Shown here piece after piece: positions 11,890 through 24,500 of a stretch of 64,000 nt of DNA. The notes beneath the pieces are model-generated. The model ran no database searches. It saw only the letters and a list, made by a program, of their open reading frames with translations, and had not been told where the DNA came from. This DNA is from Dermatemys mawii (Eukaryota > Chordata > Testudines > Dermatemydidae), in contig ML677351.1 of the NCBI GenBank assembly GCA_007922305.1, positions 7,925,673-7,989,672 on the forward strand. Direction: 5' to 3'. The position numbers were made by a program, and so were the translations under genes. Within the stretch, counting starts at the first letter, position 1. The number at the start of each line of letters is the position of its first letter.

Positions 11890-12420
11890 CCTGCACTGGA
11901 CATCCCACAAACACTTGACTAATGAGTTCCGACATTATAGCCCAACTTCTGTTCCCTGCTCACCCTAACAAAGCCCCTGCAACCTGCTGCAGAGAAGGCA
12001 AAAAAAAACCCCAAAACCAATATTCCACATTGGCCAACCTGGTGATCAGTGAAAAATTCCTTTCCAGCACCCTAGGAAAAGAGCAGCTACTGCAATGCCC
12101 ACTGCACGTCCTGAACAAACCTGGTATTTTGTTATTTCCCCATGTTCGGGGATGGGTGCTACTGTGCCTGGTCCAGGCAAAAGGAGGCTTCTCCCACTGG
12201 GCTTGCCCTCTATCAACTCTCTTACCTTCCAGTCCTGGGAGATGAGTCAGCATCACCATGCTAACCTGCTGTACTTTTGCAGCACTGTCCATAACTCCGC
12301 CCCCTTCCAATCCCTTTGAGCAATATACCCCTACCCCCAGCAAGCCAGAAAAAAACACCCTCCACCCAATCCCAATTAAGGTCATTTTGTGAAGTGTCCT
12401 AGGGTCTGAGAGATTACATT
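11890..12420 (-). mobile_element. Degraded L3/CR1-type LINE 3' region
   Basis: The stretch at about 11975-12080 (GCAGAGAAGGC, an A/C run, then ACATTGGCCAACCTGG and GAAAAATTCCTTTCCAGCAC) reads as the reverse complement of the L3/CR1 3' untranslated region. Limits are uncertain because the rest is strongly diverged. The 154-codon minus frame at 11960-12424 lies in this normally non-coding region. Confidence 0.4.
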
Positions 12421-12734
12421 GCACCTGAAGTTTTCTTCTATTTCATTCACCTATCTGACTTCCCCACCTTCCTGCAGTCTCCATCTCTGCTTCCTACAGC
12501 AAGCTTTCCCCCTACAATTAAGGATCTGTGCACATCACAGCCACTACTTTAAACTATATTTTTGTGTGCACTAGCTTTTTGACCAGCCTGGGTTGTTTCC
12601 AACCACCAGATTGGCCAAGGTCAAATGGTGTGGGGTTTTTCACCTTCCCCACACCAGGTTTTTTGGGGGGGAGGGGCTTTGTTAGGGTGAGCATGTTAAA
12701 AATCCCAGCCCCATCGCAAAATACTGGAAAATCT

Positions 12735-12837
12735 CAGAAATCCAGGGCTGAAAGGGATATTGAGAAGTCATTAAGTTCAGCCTCCTGGGCAGAGGCAGGG
12801 CCAAGTATATCTAGTCCATTCCTCATAGGCGTTTGTC
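12735..12837 (-). mobile_element. CR1 LINE 3' end, first piece (minus)
   Basis: Reverse complement of the CR1 3' terminus: AAATCCAGGGCTGAAAGGG, CCAAGTATATCTAGTCCATT, and the GTTTGTC that continues as TAACCTG after the next element. Belongs to the same copy as 13450-13776 and 14488-14900. Confidence 0.88.
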
Positions 12838-13449
12838 AGGATTATGAAACTGTATGGAGGATTAGGTAGGGAAGTCTGTGCCTCTCCAAACTGCCTAGCC
12901 CCCACCCCGATCTGCCCCCTGACTGCCACCTTCAGAACTTTCAACCTATCCAACCCTCCACCCTGCTCCTTGTCCCCTGACTGCCCCCTCCCAGGACCCC
13001 TGCCCCTAACTGCCCCCCAGGACCCCAACCCCTATCCAACCCCCCTGCTCCCTGTCCCAACTTCTGTTCACAAACATCCCCTAACCACCCTCCAGGATCC
13101 CACACCTAATGCAAACCCGCCCCCCATTCCCTGACCGCCCCATCCCATTCAACTACTCTCTGCTCCTTGTCCTGTCTGCTCCCTGGAACCCCCTGGCTCT
13201 TATCCAACACCCCCACACACACACTTCCTGCCCCCTTACCATGCTGCTCAGAGAGGCAGGAGCTCACAGCCATGCTCCCCAGCAGGAGCATCTGGCCAGT
13301 GCTGGTGGCACAGCGAGCTGAGGCTGTGGGGGAGAGGGGACAGCAGAGGAGGGGCCGGGAGCTAGCCATCCCAACTAGGAGCTCAAGGGCTGGGCAGGCT
13401 GGTCCCGTGGGCCGGATGTGGGCCGTGGACTGTAGTTTGCCCACCTCTG
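12838..13449 (-). mobile_element. hAT-like element, one end lost, inserted in CR1
   Basis: The right end is intact (GTAGTTTGCCCACCTCTG). The interior is the reverse complement of the family seen at 13777-14487 and 30670-31340, with the shared ACTGTATGGAGGATT block near its left edge and a C-rich ~40-bp minisatellite at 12900-13190. The left inverted end and its target duplication are missing, so about 40 bases were deleted at that junction. CR1 continues on both sides. Confidence 0.82.
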
Positions 13450-13776
13450 GTCTAACCTGTTCTTAAAAAACACCAGTGATGGTGGTTACACAGCCTCCTG
13501 TGGAAATCTAGCCCTGAGCTTAACTACTGTTATAGGTAGAAAGTTTTTCCTAAGCCAATTACTTCTTGTCCTACTTCAGTGGATTTGGAGAACTATTGAT
13601 TGCTCTATATAACAGCCTTTACTGTATTTGAAGACATATCAGGTCACCCTTAGTCTTCTTTCCTCATATGTCAGGTTTTTTAAACCTTTTACATTTTGTT
13701 TTTTCCTCTGGACTCTCTCCAAGTTATCCACAGTTTCCTAAACTATCCAGAATTGGACACAATACTCCAACTAGGG
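13450..13776 (-). mobile_element. CR1 LINE, middle piece (minus)
   Basis: Reverse-complement CR1: TAACCTGTTCTTAAAAAACA, AGAAAGTTTTTCCTAAGCC, TTACTTCTTGTCCTACTTCA, GGACTCTCTCCAAGTTATCC and GAATTGGACACAATACTCCA. The former reading frame is on the minus strand and is broken. Confidence 0.92.
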
Positions 13777-14487
13777 CAGGGGTGGGCAAACTACGGCCCG
13801 CAGGCCATATTCGGCCCATGGGCTTGTCCTATCCAGTCCCTGAGCATCCAGCTGGGGAGGCTACTCTGGCCCCTCCCCTGCTGTTCCTCCTCCCCTGCAG
13901 CCTCAGTACGGCACGTGAGCAGCGCTCTGGGGATGAGGCTGAGCACTCTGATGGATCAGCACAGCAGCATGTCTGCCTCCGGTCAGACACACTGTTCTGA
14001 GTGGCGTGGTAAGGGGGCCAGGGGTGGGAGTTGGATAAGAGGCAGAGGGTCTCAGGAGGCAGTCAGAAGATCAGGAATGGGGGCATTGGATAGGGTATGA
14101 GAGTCCCAGTGGGCGTGTCAGGGAGTGGAGCTGTGGCTACGGATCGGGGCAGTCAGGGGGTGGGATCCTGGGTGGTGATTAGGGTTGGGTTGTATCTGGA
14201 GGGGGCAGTCAGGGCACAAGGAGCAGAGGAGCTTAGATAAGGGGTTGGTCCTGGGGTGTGTGGTTAGGGGCAGGGGTCTCTGGAGAGGGTGGTCAGGGGA
14301 CAAGGAGTGTGAGGGGGTTGGATGGGTTGGAGGTTCTGAGGGGGGCAGTCAGGGGGCGGGAAGTGGGAGGGAATCAGATGGGGGGCGGGGTCAGGCTGTT
14401 TGGGGAGGCACAGCTTTCCCTACCCTGCCCTCCGTACAATTTTGAACCCTGATGTGGTCCTTGGGCGAAGAAGTTTGCCCACCACGG
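13777..14487 (+). mobile_element. hAT-like element with G-rich minisatellite, inserted in CR1
   Basis: Ends CAGGGGTGGGCAAACT and AGTTTGCCCACCACGG. Flanks AACTAGGG (13769-13776) and AGCTAGGG (14488-14495) match 7 of 8 as an hAT target duplication, and the flanking CR1 joins across it. The interior from about 14020 to 14390 is a degenerate G-rich tandem array with units near 40 bp (GGCAGTCAGGGG recurring). No transposase. Confidence 0.92.
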
Positions 14488-14900
14488 AGCTAGGGCCTCA
14501 CCAGTGCTGAGTAGAGCCAGACAATTACCTCCTGTGTCTTTCATATGATACACTTGTTCATATACCTCAGAATGATATTGGCCTCTTTCACAACCAAATC
14601 AAATGGACTCATATTTAATTTGTGATCCACTGGCACATTGCCAGTTATTTATAGCTGTGCATTGGCTTTTTTTCTTCCTAAGTGAAGTACTTTGCACTTG
14701 TCTTTACATAATTTCATCTTGTTATTTCAGACCAGTCCTCCAGTTTCTCAGGGTTGTTTTTAACTGTAATCCTGTTCTCAAGATTCCTTCCAAAGTGCTT
14801 GCAACCCCTTTTATCTTGGTGTCATCTGCAAATTTTCAAGGCATACTCTCCTTTCATTATCCAAGTCATAAATAAAAATTAATAAAGTCATTAATAAAAA
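14488..14900 (-). mobile_element. CR1 LINE, upstream piece (minus)
   Basis: Continues the reverse-oriented CR1: GGCCTCACCAGTGCTGAGTA, GACAATTACCTCCTGTGTC, AAGTGAAGTACTTTGCACTT, TTGGTGTCATCTGCAAATTT, ATTATCCAAGTCATAAATAA. Its 5' truncation lies near 14900. Confidence 0.92.
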
Positions 14901-15926
14901 TTGTCAAACTCTCCCATGACCCCTAAGAAAGATAACACCACCCACCTGTCCCCTGTCCAAGTCCCTAAATCCTGTCCCAGTCCAGCCCCTCATCTGCTAA
15001 AATATACAAACAGCCTCATCACTATTTTTCAACTCTTACATCTCTCTTTCAAAACAATATTAAGAAACGTCTTAATGTGCCACATATGGTATGGCATCTC
15101 TCCTCATACATTCTGTACCACATTATATTTTAAGAAATGCATCATTCATTCAGAGGCAAATGTGCAGAATACTCTACAGACGTGTCCTTATTTTTCTTCA
15201 AAAGTCAATGGAATTGCTGATTTTCAGTTGCTTAAAACAAAGGTAGAGGTATGAAAATTAATGTTGTAGGTAACATTTTGATTCCCATTAGTGAACCATA
15301 AGCTTGAGTTCAATTTAAAAAAAAAACAGTAAAAATAATCATTTTAACATCTCAGTTGATGAAGCTCTATTCTGAATGCTTCCTTATTCAGTATGTTTCC
15401 TTCTAGTTACATTGCATTGCTTATTTTCCCCAGTATAAGCCTGCAATCAATTAGGTTGACTGTTTCTCCCAATATCTACTGACCAGAAGACATAACCCAA
15501 AAGCTAATGAGCTACTAACCATTGCTGTTGTTGAAGAGAGAGATGTATTATGAATATGCAATTTTGCAAAACACAATGCACATAACTGATGATTCTTGTC
15601 AGTACTGCTGTGAGAGATTACGACTGACTCAGAGATAGCAATGTTATGGAATACATTAGATGCTCGTTATGGATGGCAACAACATAGAGCTTGTTACTGA
15701 CTAAGATTTCATTTCCCTCTCACACACTTCATGAAAGTATCAATGATTTGTCAAGTTCCACAGATAACAGGTCTACTTATAAAACTTACCTGGAATACTC
15801 TGTGGTCTCATTTTACTCTAGCAAATCATAACTTTCACTTATTTTGAAGCAGCAAATTCTTGGATAAAGGATGCCCAAATAAAGAAGGGGCTGGATGGTT
15901 CAGAAGAATGGCATTTTACAAATTCT
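14901..15926. other. Intronic sequence, nothing recognised
   Basis: No exon or element recognised. The 117-codon frame at 14901-15254 shows no family features. Confidence 0.55.
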
Positions 15927-16168
15927 GACCAAATCTACACTGGGGGATTCAACCTATGATTCATAACTTCAGCTACAGGAATAGTGTAGCTGAAGTCGAC
16001 ATATTTAGGTCTACTTACCGTGGCATCTTCACAACGCTGAGTTGACTGCCTCCGCTCTTCCTTCAACTCCACCTGCGCCACTCTGCACGGTGGAGTTCCG
16101 GAGACAACATGAGAGCGCTCGGGGATTGATCACTACTCGCCGATCCGGTGGATACTGTAGACCTGGCC
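15927..16168. mobile_element. Short palindromic MITE
   Basis: Ends GACCAAATCTACACT and ACTGTAGACCTGGCC are inverted copies. It has the internal hairpin CTTCAGCTACAGG/GTGTAGCTGAAG near 15968-15996, then GGAGTTCCGGAG and CGCCGATCCGGTGGAT. I recognise this as an abundant non-autonomous turtle element, here with part of the centre deleted. No clear target duplication. Confidence 0.75.
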
Positions 16169-16302
16169 ACAGTGTGTTCACTCAAAATCATTGGTTCTGA
16201 CTTCTTGTTTTTACCAACATGAAGCTTAAGTGACCATTGCATTACTTCCATTTTGTAATTGTGCATTTCTATTCATTTCATTGGATTTACACCAGTATGT
16301 GG

Positions 16303-16962
16303 TGTGACGAAGCTCCAAGTCTGTACTTGTGGGTCCTGCGCTTCCTGGCAGATTTAGGGGCCTCAGAAACTCATCTAGGCCCCAGAGTGACCTCCCTTTC
16401 TCAGTATAATTGGCAAGAGTCACCACCTAGTGAGTTACCTTCATCACAGGCCAGTATGGAAGATGGAAAAGGGGGGAGCCCGGGCCCGCCCTCTACTCCG
16501 GACTCCAGCCCAGGGACCCTAATAGTATCAGCTAAGATGGCTGACCTTTTAGGCACAAAACACAATACAATTCCCTGGGCTACTTCCCCACAGCAGTCTC
16601 CGCTTCTTCAAACTCCACTTCACCCTTACCTCAGGGCCTCCTTCCTTCTGTATGATATGTTGTCCACCACTCAGTCTCACCAACAGCACAACTTCCTCTC
16701 ATAGCTCCTGACACCCACAGCCCACCTGACTAACTGGGAGGTTTTTATCTGGTTTCAGCCAGTCCCTGATTGGCTTCAGGTGTCCCAATTAGGCTAGCTG
16801 TTTCTACTCCTTTCTAGAAGGTTCTTAATTGGCCCCAGGTGTCTTGATTGGCCTGGAGTAGCCTTTGTTTGGCTATCCAGGGAACAGGGACCTGCACATC
16901 CTCAGACTAATATACCTGCCTTCCAGCACTCTCCTATATCCTTCTGATCTGACTCCGTCACA
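16303..16962. mobile_element. Solo LTR of an endogenous LTR retroelement
   Basis: Starts TGTGACGAAG and ends CCGTCACA, with TGTGACG/CGTCACA as terminal inverted bases. The 4-base GTGG lies at 16299-16302 and 16963-16966, fitting a target duplication. The 660-bp length and the absence of any gag or pol similarity fit a solo LTR left by recombination. The 155-codon frame at 16237-16704 crosses the LTR edge and is not a gene. Family recognised from memory as common in turtles. Confidence 0.82.
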
Positions 16963-16966
16963 GTGG

Positions 16967-18288
16967 CTGAAGTAACATTGTGGTGAATCAGTCTTCTACC
17001 TGGTAGGGACTGACAGTTATTTTCATTTCAAGTTTCTCTGATAGTACATGTGAAGGAGATAATATCAACATTAACGAACACAGTTTTAGCAACTTCAGAG
17101 ATTACAAAAACTAAATGTGCAGTGACACTAATTACTCTCTCAACCTTTCAGAAGTGGCACCAACACAAGAAACTGGCAGGACAGAGTGGGGAAGTTTGAA
17201 TGCTGCTGCATCTGCTGTATGAGATCAGCAGACACTTACTTTTTACCTTTGTGTTACCAATAGTGTGTCTCTACCTGACACTCTTTCAAAATAGAGATTG
17301 CAAAATTTAAGATGCAGAAATGGAGGAAATATGGAGATTTAGTTCAGAGTTTTCTTTGTCTACCAATTCTATAATCCAATTAACTTTCTTACATCGGTAA
17401 TTGACAGAATCAAATACGCTCCCTGAGGAGAGTTCAATTGATTTGTCTATTCCTCAGCTACTAATCCCATCACCACTGCTACTTACCCTATTGTTTTTCT
17501 CCTTCATCCTCCTCACTTCCTGCCATTATTCCAGCATTTACAGGGAAGTTTAAAATGCACAAGAAAATTTAAAATGAATATGCTCTTTCTGAAGAAAAGG
17601 AATCTCATCAAATACATCTCTTGCCGTCTCACTAGAACAGTACAGTTGGTGAGAAGGACAATCATATTATGCAGTCAATGGTCTGTGATGAACCTCTTGC
17701 TGGAAACTGCAGTTGCAGGTCAGTGGCCTAGCCTGGAGGATGCTATTTTAAAAACTGTTGCAAACCTGCTTTTTGAGGCCTGATACATCTTTCATTTCTG
17801 GATAAACACAACTTCTTGCAAGTCTTTCCATAACACTTGGCATCAGATATGTCAAAGCACTTGAAGGGGGTTGCAGGGAAGTGTCATGACACTCCATGAA
17901 GAGTCAAGTACTATCCCCATTGTAAACATACAAAAACAGAAGCAGAAGCTTTAAATGATTTTTCCAGGGTCACAGAGGAAATCTGTGGAAGAGTCAGGTA
18001 TAGAAGAACTTCTTCCACACTTGTGCTTGACACAAGACTATCTTTCAGGAGACCATATTTCCCAAAGAGAAAACGAGATACCGTCCAAGCTGGTCTCTCA
18101 AGCCCCATCTAAGCCTCCCCTTCACCACCCGCATAGAGTTGTCCTTAAGGCCACCCATCCCCTGCACTAAAGACTAGCATGAGTCGCCTTGTGTCATGCT
18201 CATCCAAGCCCTGTCATGCAGGGCTGGCATTGCCACTCTTCCCTCCCCCGCCCAACATTTTTCCATGCCCCACTAAGCGGCCACACCC
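16967..18288. other. Intronic sequence, nothing recognised
   Basis: No exon or repeat I could name. Frames at 17574-17783 and 17911-18170 are short and overlap on both strands without family features. Confidence 0.5.
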
Positions 18289-18386
18289 ACTTTTCTGTCA
18301 AAATTGGTCATTTGTCCCATTTGCTCTGGCCAACTGATGAAAAAGGGACTGTCCTGGCCAAAATGGGATGTATGGTCACCCTAAGT
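18289..18386 (-). mobile_element. End fragment of a small DNA element
   Basis: The stretch ends GGATGTATGGTCACCCTAAG. Its reverse complement begins TTAGGGTGACCATACATCC, the typical terminus of a widespread sauropsid non-autonomous DNA element. The other end is not clear. Confidence 0.45.
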
Positions 18387-19047
18387 ATCTTTCTGTCTGA
18401 TCCATTGTACTGAAATCTTTAAAACCAACTGTATTTTTTAGAATAAAGTTGTTTAAAGTTTTACAGCCTTATTCTGTTTTAATTAAAAGAAATCTATTAT
18501 ATTGTTGGCACTGCAGTTAAGATGATATTTTTGTTTGGCTGTGTATATAAGCCGTTTGAGATTTGTGAACCCAAATTAGCATATCAGCAACGGTGCAAGA
18601 ATTGCATGATATAGGAGATCTGCTTCTCTTAAAAATAACCATTCAAGATGTTTGCTAAATTTAAAAGGAACGTTCATAACATGCTGCAGAACTGAAATGT
18701 TCTTTTATTAATGTTAAAAACCTCAATAATTCCTTAAGTTTGCATGGTCTAACAATGCTTTCTGTACAATCTATACAAAAAAAGGAATGAGAAAAAGTAT
18801 TTAACTATTATGCAGAATTCAGATTTTCATATTTTCTTCTGTTTATAACCCATTTAGGCTCCTTCCTCCTTGGATTCAGAGGGTGCAGCAGGCCAAGTGA
18901 TGGTCCAAATTCTGGGATTTGCTACTGGACCCATGCCAAAATGGTATTGATAGAAGAAGGGACAAGTGACAGATTTGAAGTAGGAGAAGTCTTGATTCAT
19001 CAGAGCTAGAAATTATGGATGTACACCATTGGGATTTTTGAATCTCA
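18387..19047. other. AT-rich intronic sequence, nothing recognised
   Basis: No exon-like frame and no identified repeat. Confidence 0.5.
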
Positions 19048-19760
19048 GGGTCTGCCTACACTTGCAGCTGTAGAGCGCTTTGGGTTAAACCAGTCTTCAG
19101 AGAGTGCAGTAAGGAAAGCGCCGCAGTCTGTCCACACTGACAGCTGCAAGCGCACTGGTGTGGTCACATCTGCAGCACTTGCAGCTGCATTGGGAACAGT
19201 ACATTATGGGCAGCTATCCCAGCGTTCAAGTGGCTGTGACTTGCTTTTCAAATGTGGAGGGTGGGTGGAGTGTGGTGTGTGTGGGGGGAAGAGTGGGTTT
19301 TTTGGGATGCTGAGAGTGTCAGCATGCTGTCTTGTAAGTTCAGACCCCTGTGCTCCTCTGCCTCTCACTCACTCACTCAAACCAAACATTTATTATTTGC
19401 TTTGTCTCCCAGCAGATAAGCAGCTTGAAAGCTGTCTGAAATGGTGCTTTGAAAAGGCACTTCTTCATTCTTGCAGCCAATTTCAGAACAAACAGAAGAG
19501 AGGCCACATGGCATAAGGGGATTATGGGACGTTTCTGGAGGTCAATCAAAGCGCAGTAACGTAACTCCTCGTTCACACTGATGCTGAAGCGTCTCACCCA
19601 ATACGCAACAGATGTTAATCCTCTCATGGAGGTGGAGTACCAACAGTGCTCCAGCCAGGGAGTCAGAGTGCTCTATGTGCTTTGCCAGTGTGGACAGGGA
19701 GGAAGGTAGAACACTCTGAGAGGCTTCATTGTGGTATAACGTGCAAGTGTAGCCAAGCCC
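19048..19760. mobile_element. Non-autonomous DNA element with TACACTTGC ends
   Basis: Left end GGGTCTGCCTACACTTGCAG and right end GCAAGTGTAGCCAAGCCC are inverted copies (16 of 18). Internal sequence includes CCACACTGACAGCTGCAAGC and TTTGCCAGTGTGGACAGGGA, echoing the ends. Possible 3-base flank TCA/TCG; superfamily not decided. The 165-codon frame at 19019-19516 lies in it and has no transposase motif. Confidence 0.7.
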
Positions 19761-21159
19761 TCGGCTTTCAAATGCAACACTTCACTTTTGCTAGATCTGG
19801 CATTTCACAGGACTTAAAATTGTATCATTGTGATTATTAGTTTTTTACGATCCATCAGTTGAATTGCAACAGGATTTATGCAGCCACTATAATGAAAACT
19901 AGTACCCCTATACACCAGAGCCTTTGTTGCATTCTCTCTCTGGAATAAGCTATCAAAGGCAACAGAGCATCAACCTCTTAATTCAGTGGTTTATGAAAGA
20001 TAGGATATTAATATCACATCAGTATTGAACCTGGGAACCTAGAAAAGAAGGGGGAATTAAAAAAAAAAATAAAAAGGACATCAATTTTAAGCGTGATATC
20101 TCCTGATATCGCATGGGTGAAAACACCTTAATAGACCAGTACAATTGTTCCTAGAGACAGATAAAAGTTTCTTGGACTAGTGATCATGTAGAATAAAATA
20201 TGATCCATAAAATGTCCCTAAAGAGACAGTTGATTAATGTCCTGGAGCCAATTAACTTGAGGAGCTCATTAGAAGAATACACGAAGAAAAGATTGCATAA
20301 CACTGTGGGCCAATCCTAAGAACATAATAATGGGGTTAACTATTTCTTTCTGAAAGTGTTGTATGCTTTTAATATATAGCCTATGTAGTAGTCCAATGAG
20401 AAAATATTTTGCCAAAACAGAAAACACAAGTTTGCTACAAGCAAAAAATATTTAGATTTCAAAAGATTTGTCACCTGGAATTTCTTTGATTAAGAAACTT
20501 TGCAGTGAAATTTATTTTAAGGAGTTCTTTGGCCTCAACATGCTTCCACACATTTTGTAAGCACAGCCCTTACTTATCTGGCAATTAACCAGGCAAAATG
20601 TTGGCAAGACTTGTTAATTCTTCTCAGCAATCTAATTTTATCTCCTCCTTTATTGAATCCCATGATAATCATTTTATCCAGTACTAAGACATTAAAACAC
20701 ATATTTCAATTCTTTTATAATATGCTTCATTTGGCTGTTAACAAGGACTCCCAAATGTGACACCACTTTCCTGAGCAATATTAACGTTCCTACTTCTAAA
20801 GCTACTTTGACAGAACCTCTGAACCGTTCACTTTTACCCTACAATGTTCATGTTTATTGGAAATTTGAATCTTGACAAGACCTCTGCCTAAGAATGATTA
20901 GGGCTGAAATTTCATAAAGCTCATATCCCTGAGCTTGATAAAAAAAAATTCACTTTGTCCATTAAATACTCCTTTTCAAACTGGCTATATTCATTTTTGT
21001 CACTAAGAAAAATGCAGCCACAAGGATGAGACTTTTATTAACCAACTCTTAAAAACAAAATTATATGATATTTTTGGCACTCATCAAATGAGAAGAAGTG
21101 TCTAGGCCTATTAGTTAAAGTATTGTATAGGGAGATTATGCCCTCAGTCTCAAAATCTC
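19761..21159. other. AT-rich intronic sequence, nothing recognised
   Basis: No exon-like frame. Composition is uniform and AT-rich, with an A-rich run at 20059-20070. Confidence 0.55.
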
Positions 21160-21515
21160 AGCTGTCCTCCTTTTTTTTCTGCGACTCTCAGTCCTTTAAC
21201 ATCACTCCCCTTTCCCGTCAGTGGCCCAGCCGGTATGGACTCTCCCGGCAGGACCGCTGGGGGGGGAGGTAAAAGGGGCAGGGACGTTAAAGCGCTGTCC
21301 TTTAATGTCCATGCCACTGCCACCAATGGGGAGGGAGGAGCAAAAGCAGCAGCTGTCCTGGGCCCTTTAAATCACTGCTGTGGGTTGGCTGGGAGACGCT
21401 GACTCTCCCACCCCAGCTCCACCCCTTCTGCCCGAGGTCCCACCCCTTCTAGGTAGGGGTGGAACTGGCCCCCGTACCAGTAAGTCTTTCAACTTACTTT
21501 CACCCGTGCCTCTTC
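21160..21515. mobile_element. GC-rich insertion, probably a DNA element fragment
   Basis: A GC-rich block in AT-rich intron, ending GTACCAGTAAGTCTTTCAAC then TTACTTTCACC, which resembles the terminus of a turtle non-autonomous element. I could not find a matching left end or a target duplication. Confidence 0.4.
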
Positions 21516-24500
21516 CATTCCCGAGTTCTAAATGACACAGAACTTCTCTATCCAATCCTACATCTCTTAGATAGGTATCACTATCTACAGTGAGGTTTCT
21601 TGCTCTTTCCTTGCGCTTTTCCTCCAGAACTGACCACTAATAGAGTCAGGTTACTGGTTTGGATGAATCACTGGTCTGACCCTGAATGGCAATGCCAATG
21701 TTTCTAAATAGAAAACTCATGCAAATTGGGTGAGGGATGCCTACTGTGAAGTTTGTGCCATTAATGCATACAGGCATAGTCTGCTCCGCTAAACTGACTT
21801 AATTGAATTGGTGGTCCTACCACTATTACTTTTTTTTTCTTGGTCTAATTAGCTGTAGGTATTGCCAGAATTAATGCATGATCGAATCATTTCATTTTTC
21901 AGATTCTCTGCCAGGTTAACTGAAACCAGTTATCTCTGGGTCGTTAGTCTGCTCTCCATCCATCAAGTAAAAAGAGGGAGAGTGCATCCTTCAGATATAT
22001 CAGAGATGTCCCACTCCTTAAGACCTACTACCATCTGGCTGTTAGGTAGAGCAGGTAATGGAGTTTTAAGGAAAAAAGAGTCAGTAAGTGACAATGGCTG
22101 CAACTGATTATAAACTGTAGAAAAGGAGATAGGAGCTCTTTTGAATCAAGCTGATGAGAACAAAGATTTGCTAAAATCAGAAAAAAATGTATAAATATAA
22201 GTTTCAGGAAATTTAGCGAATATTCAACAAACAAAACAAAACACAACACATCCTTATTTTAATTTTGTATTAGTTCTTTAGATTTCAATAAGTAAAAGGC
22301 AGTGGGGTATGTGCGTGTGGAAGGTTAAACAGCTACAAGAGACATTCTGAAACATTCACACTCAAATATCGTAAGGCATAAAAACTATATAATTTATAAC
22401 CTATAACATTTTGTCTGATATCTGGTGCTGAAAGCCTTTGAACATAATCACAGTAAATGATATGACAAGGACTATATGATAAGATACATGTAGTCAGTAT
22501 TTTTTTTAAAAAAAGAATAAATCAAAGTGCTTATGGACGGACAGTGTGATACATCGTCCCAGACATTAAAGATGACTAGATGAAAGGGTTAATATATACT
22601 TTAGATTATACTAACAAGCAGGATATCAGTTGGTAGGTGACACTACACTGAAAAGTACTACTGAAGCTCAAGGAAAATACCAGCTGTCTCTGCTCAGAGA
22701 AGACAGATTACCACCTGTCCAGTTATCTTTCATACACAATACAAGGCACATTGGTCATTTTAACAGGGATAACTGTACCCATATGCTGTTTAATTCTGAG
22801 CTGCACTTTGCCTACTTGTAAATATTCGTGATGGATCATTATAAACTGTAGATTAGCACAATGGTGGTGTTTAGCTAGAGGCTAAGCTTCAAGCTTACTT
22901 TAGCCCCCTGAAACCTTAATCTACAGTATATTATGTTAGTATCAGTACTTTAGACAGAGGATGGGAAGCAGACACACACACACAAAGAAAGAAAAATGCA
23001 TTTGGGATTTTAATGAAAAACTACTTTAGGTCTCAAGCCTTCAAAGATTTATGCACATGCTTAGCTTTATATTCTATGAGTAGTTCCACTGCCATTTCAG
23101 CAGTATACTAACCCTCATTTTTGTCATGGTTCATACTGCAGTAGATTAAAATAATAAAATATAATTTACTGTACACAGTCAGAAGAACATTATATATATA
23201 AAAAAATCCCATTTACAATACAAGGATATTTGGGGCAGGATTAAAAAAAACAATCCTCAGTTATTAAGCATCAAATACTGGTATAAACAGGCCCAGTTCA
23301 TTGAAGTCAACTAAGTTGTATCCAGTTATGTTAATGGTGAATGTGTTCCCAACTAACCAATTTTTACAAATTGTTTAGATATATGAAAAAAAATGATGAA
23401 ATAATTATATTGTATAAACCAGTTCAATAAAGGTCAAAACTGCTTGTTATTTCAACGTTTGAGACACTGACTGTGTTTTTTACCTATACTCTGATTTGGT
23501 TTACTAAACATATTAAAGAGCCACAGTTTTTTTCTAGATTCCAATGACCTGAAGTGTTTGTACACTTTCAATATAACTCTGGTCATTCACTCAGATATTC
23601 TGGAACTTATTTTATTGACTCAAGCTTGGGAAGCAGGCTGAAATGCAGAAATTGTGACAATTGCAAACAAACACTATTTCAAACGAACACTATTTCAAAA
23701 CAAACAAGCACACACCAGCAGTCACCAATATGATTTGGAACTAGTGATTATAAAAGAAGTACAGTTTAATTTTAAATATGTTTTATTTTTTATTAGCAAT
23801 ACTGCAAACAAATTTAAAATAACACTGCATATTTCTCCTTGATGTAATATTAATACCTTTGCAGCCTACATACTCACTAGTGTTCAATTTTCAAATTAGG
23901 CAGAGCCAAAAAAATAACTCACAAACAAGTTCATTTTCAACAATGAATTCTGATTTTTTTTTTATTTTTTTTTAGGAATCCTGAAAATCTATATATGACA
24001 CTAATGCCCTGGAAAATGCTGTTCTGAACTTTAGCTCTCCTTTCCTAAAAGTTTAAATGAATGAATATGTTAAATTTTTAAAATACTTCAGAGAATGTAG
24101 TCTAACATGCAACAGATGCACAATTATTAACAAACCAGCTCAAAATTATATAGTTATATTATTACCCTCTGTTTCATTGGTAGCTGCTGAAATCTTTCAC
24201 TATTGGCTAAAGTCAGTCAAGGCTTTTCCCCCATAATGATTGGATGCATTTACTCTGCACCTGTGGTCTGTTTGTTTTTAAATAAAGTTCCATCTGCTCT
24301 AGAAAGAACATTTCAACAATAAAATATAACTGAAATGTCTTCTTTAGGATTATTTCCCATAATGTAGTAGAGGTATAAAATTGATTTTAACAAAACTAAA
24401 CGTATATAGAACCATTTTTAATAATTTGTTTGGATACAGTTTAAAATATCTTTACTTTTACGCTGGGAAGTGAAAATTCTCCCTTTGTATATACAGACTT

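Noticed and set aside
11960..12424. 154-codon minus-strand ORF
   Set aside because: Lies over a segment that reads as an L3/CR1 3' untranslated region; no domain or motif.
12844..13466. ORFs of 70-112 codons on both strands
   Set aside because: Within the C-rich array and end of a hAT-like element; several overlapping frames.
16237..16704. 155-codon plus ORF
   Set aside because: Starts outside and ends inside a solo LTR; no retroviral or cellular domain visible.
19019..19516. 165-codon plus ORF
   Set aside because: Crosses the left end of a non-autonomous DNA element; no transposase motif, and the element interior is inverted-repeat rich.
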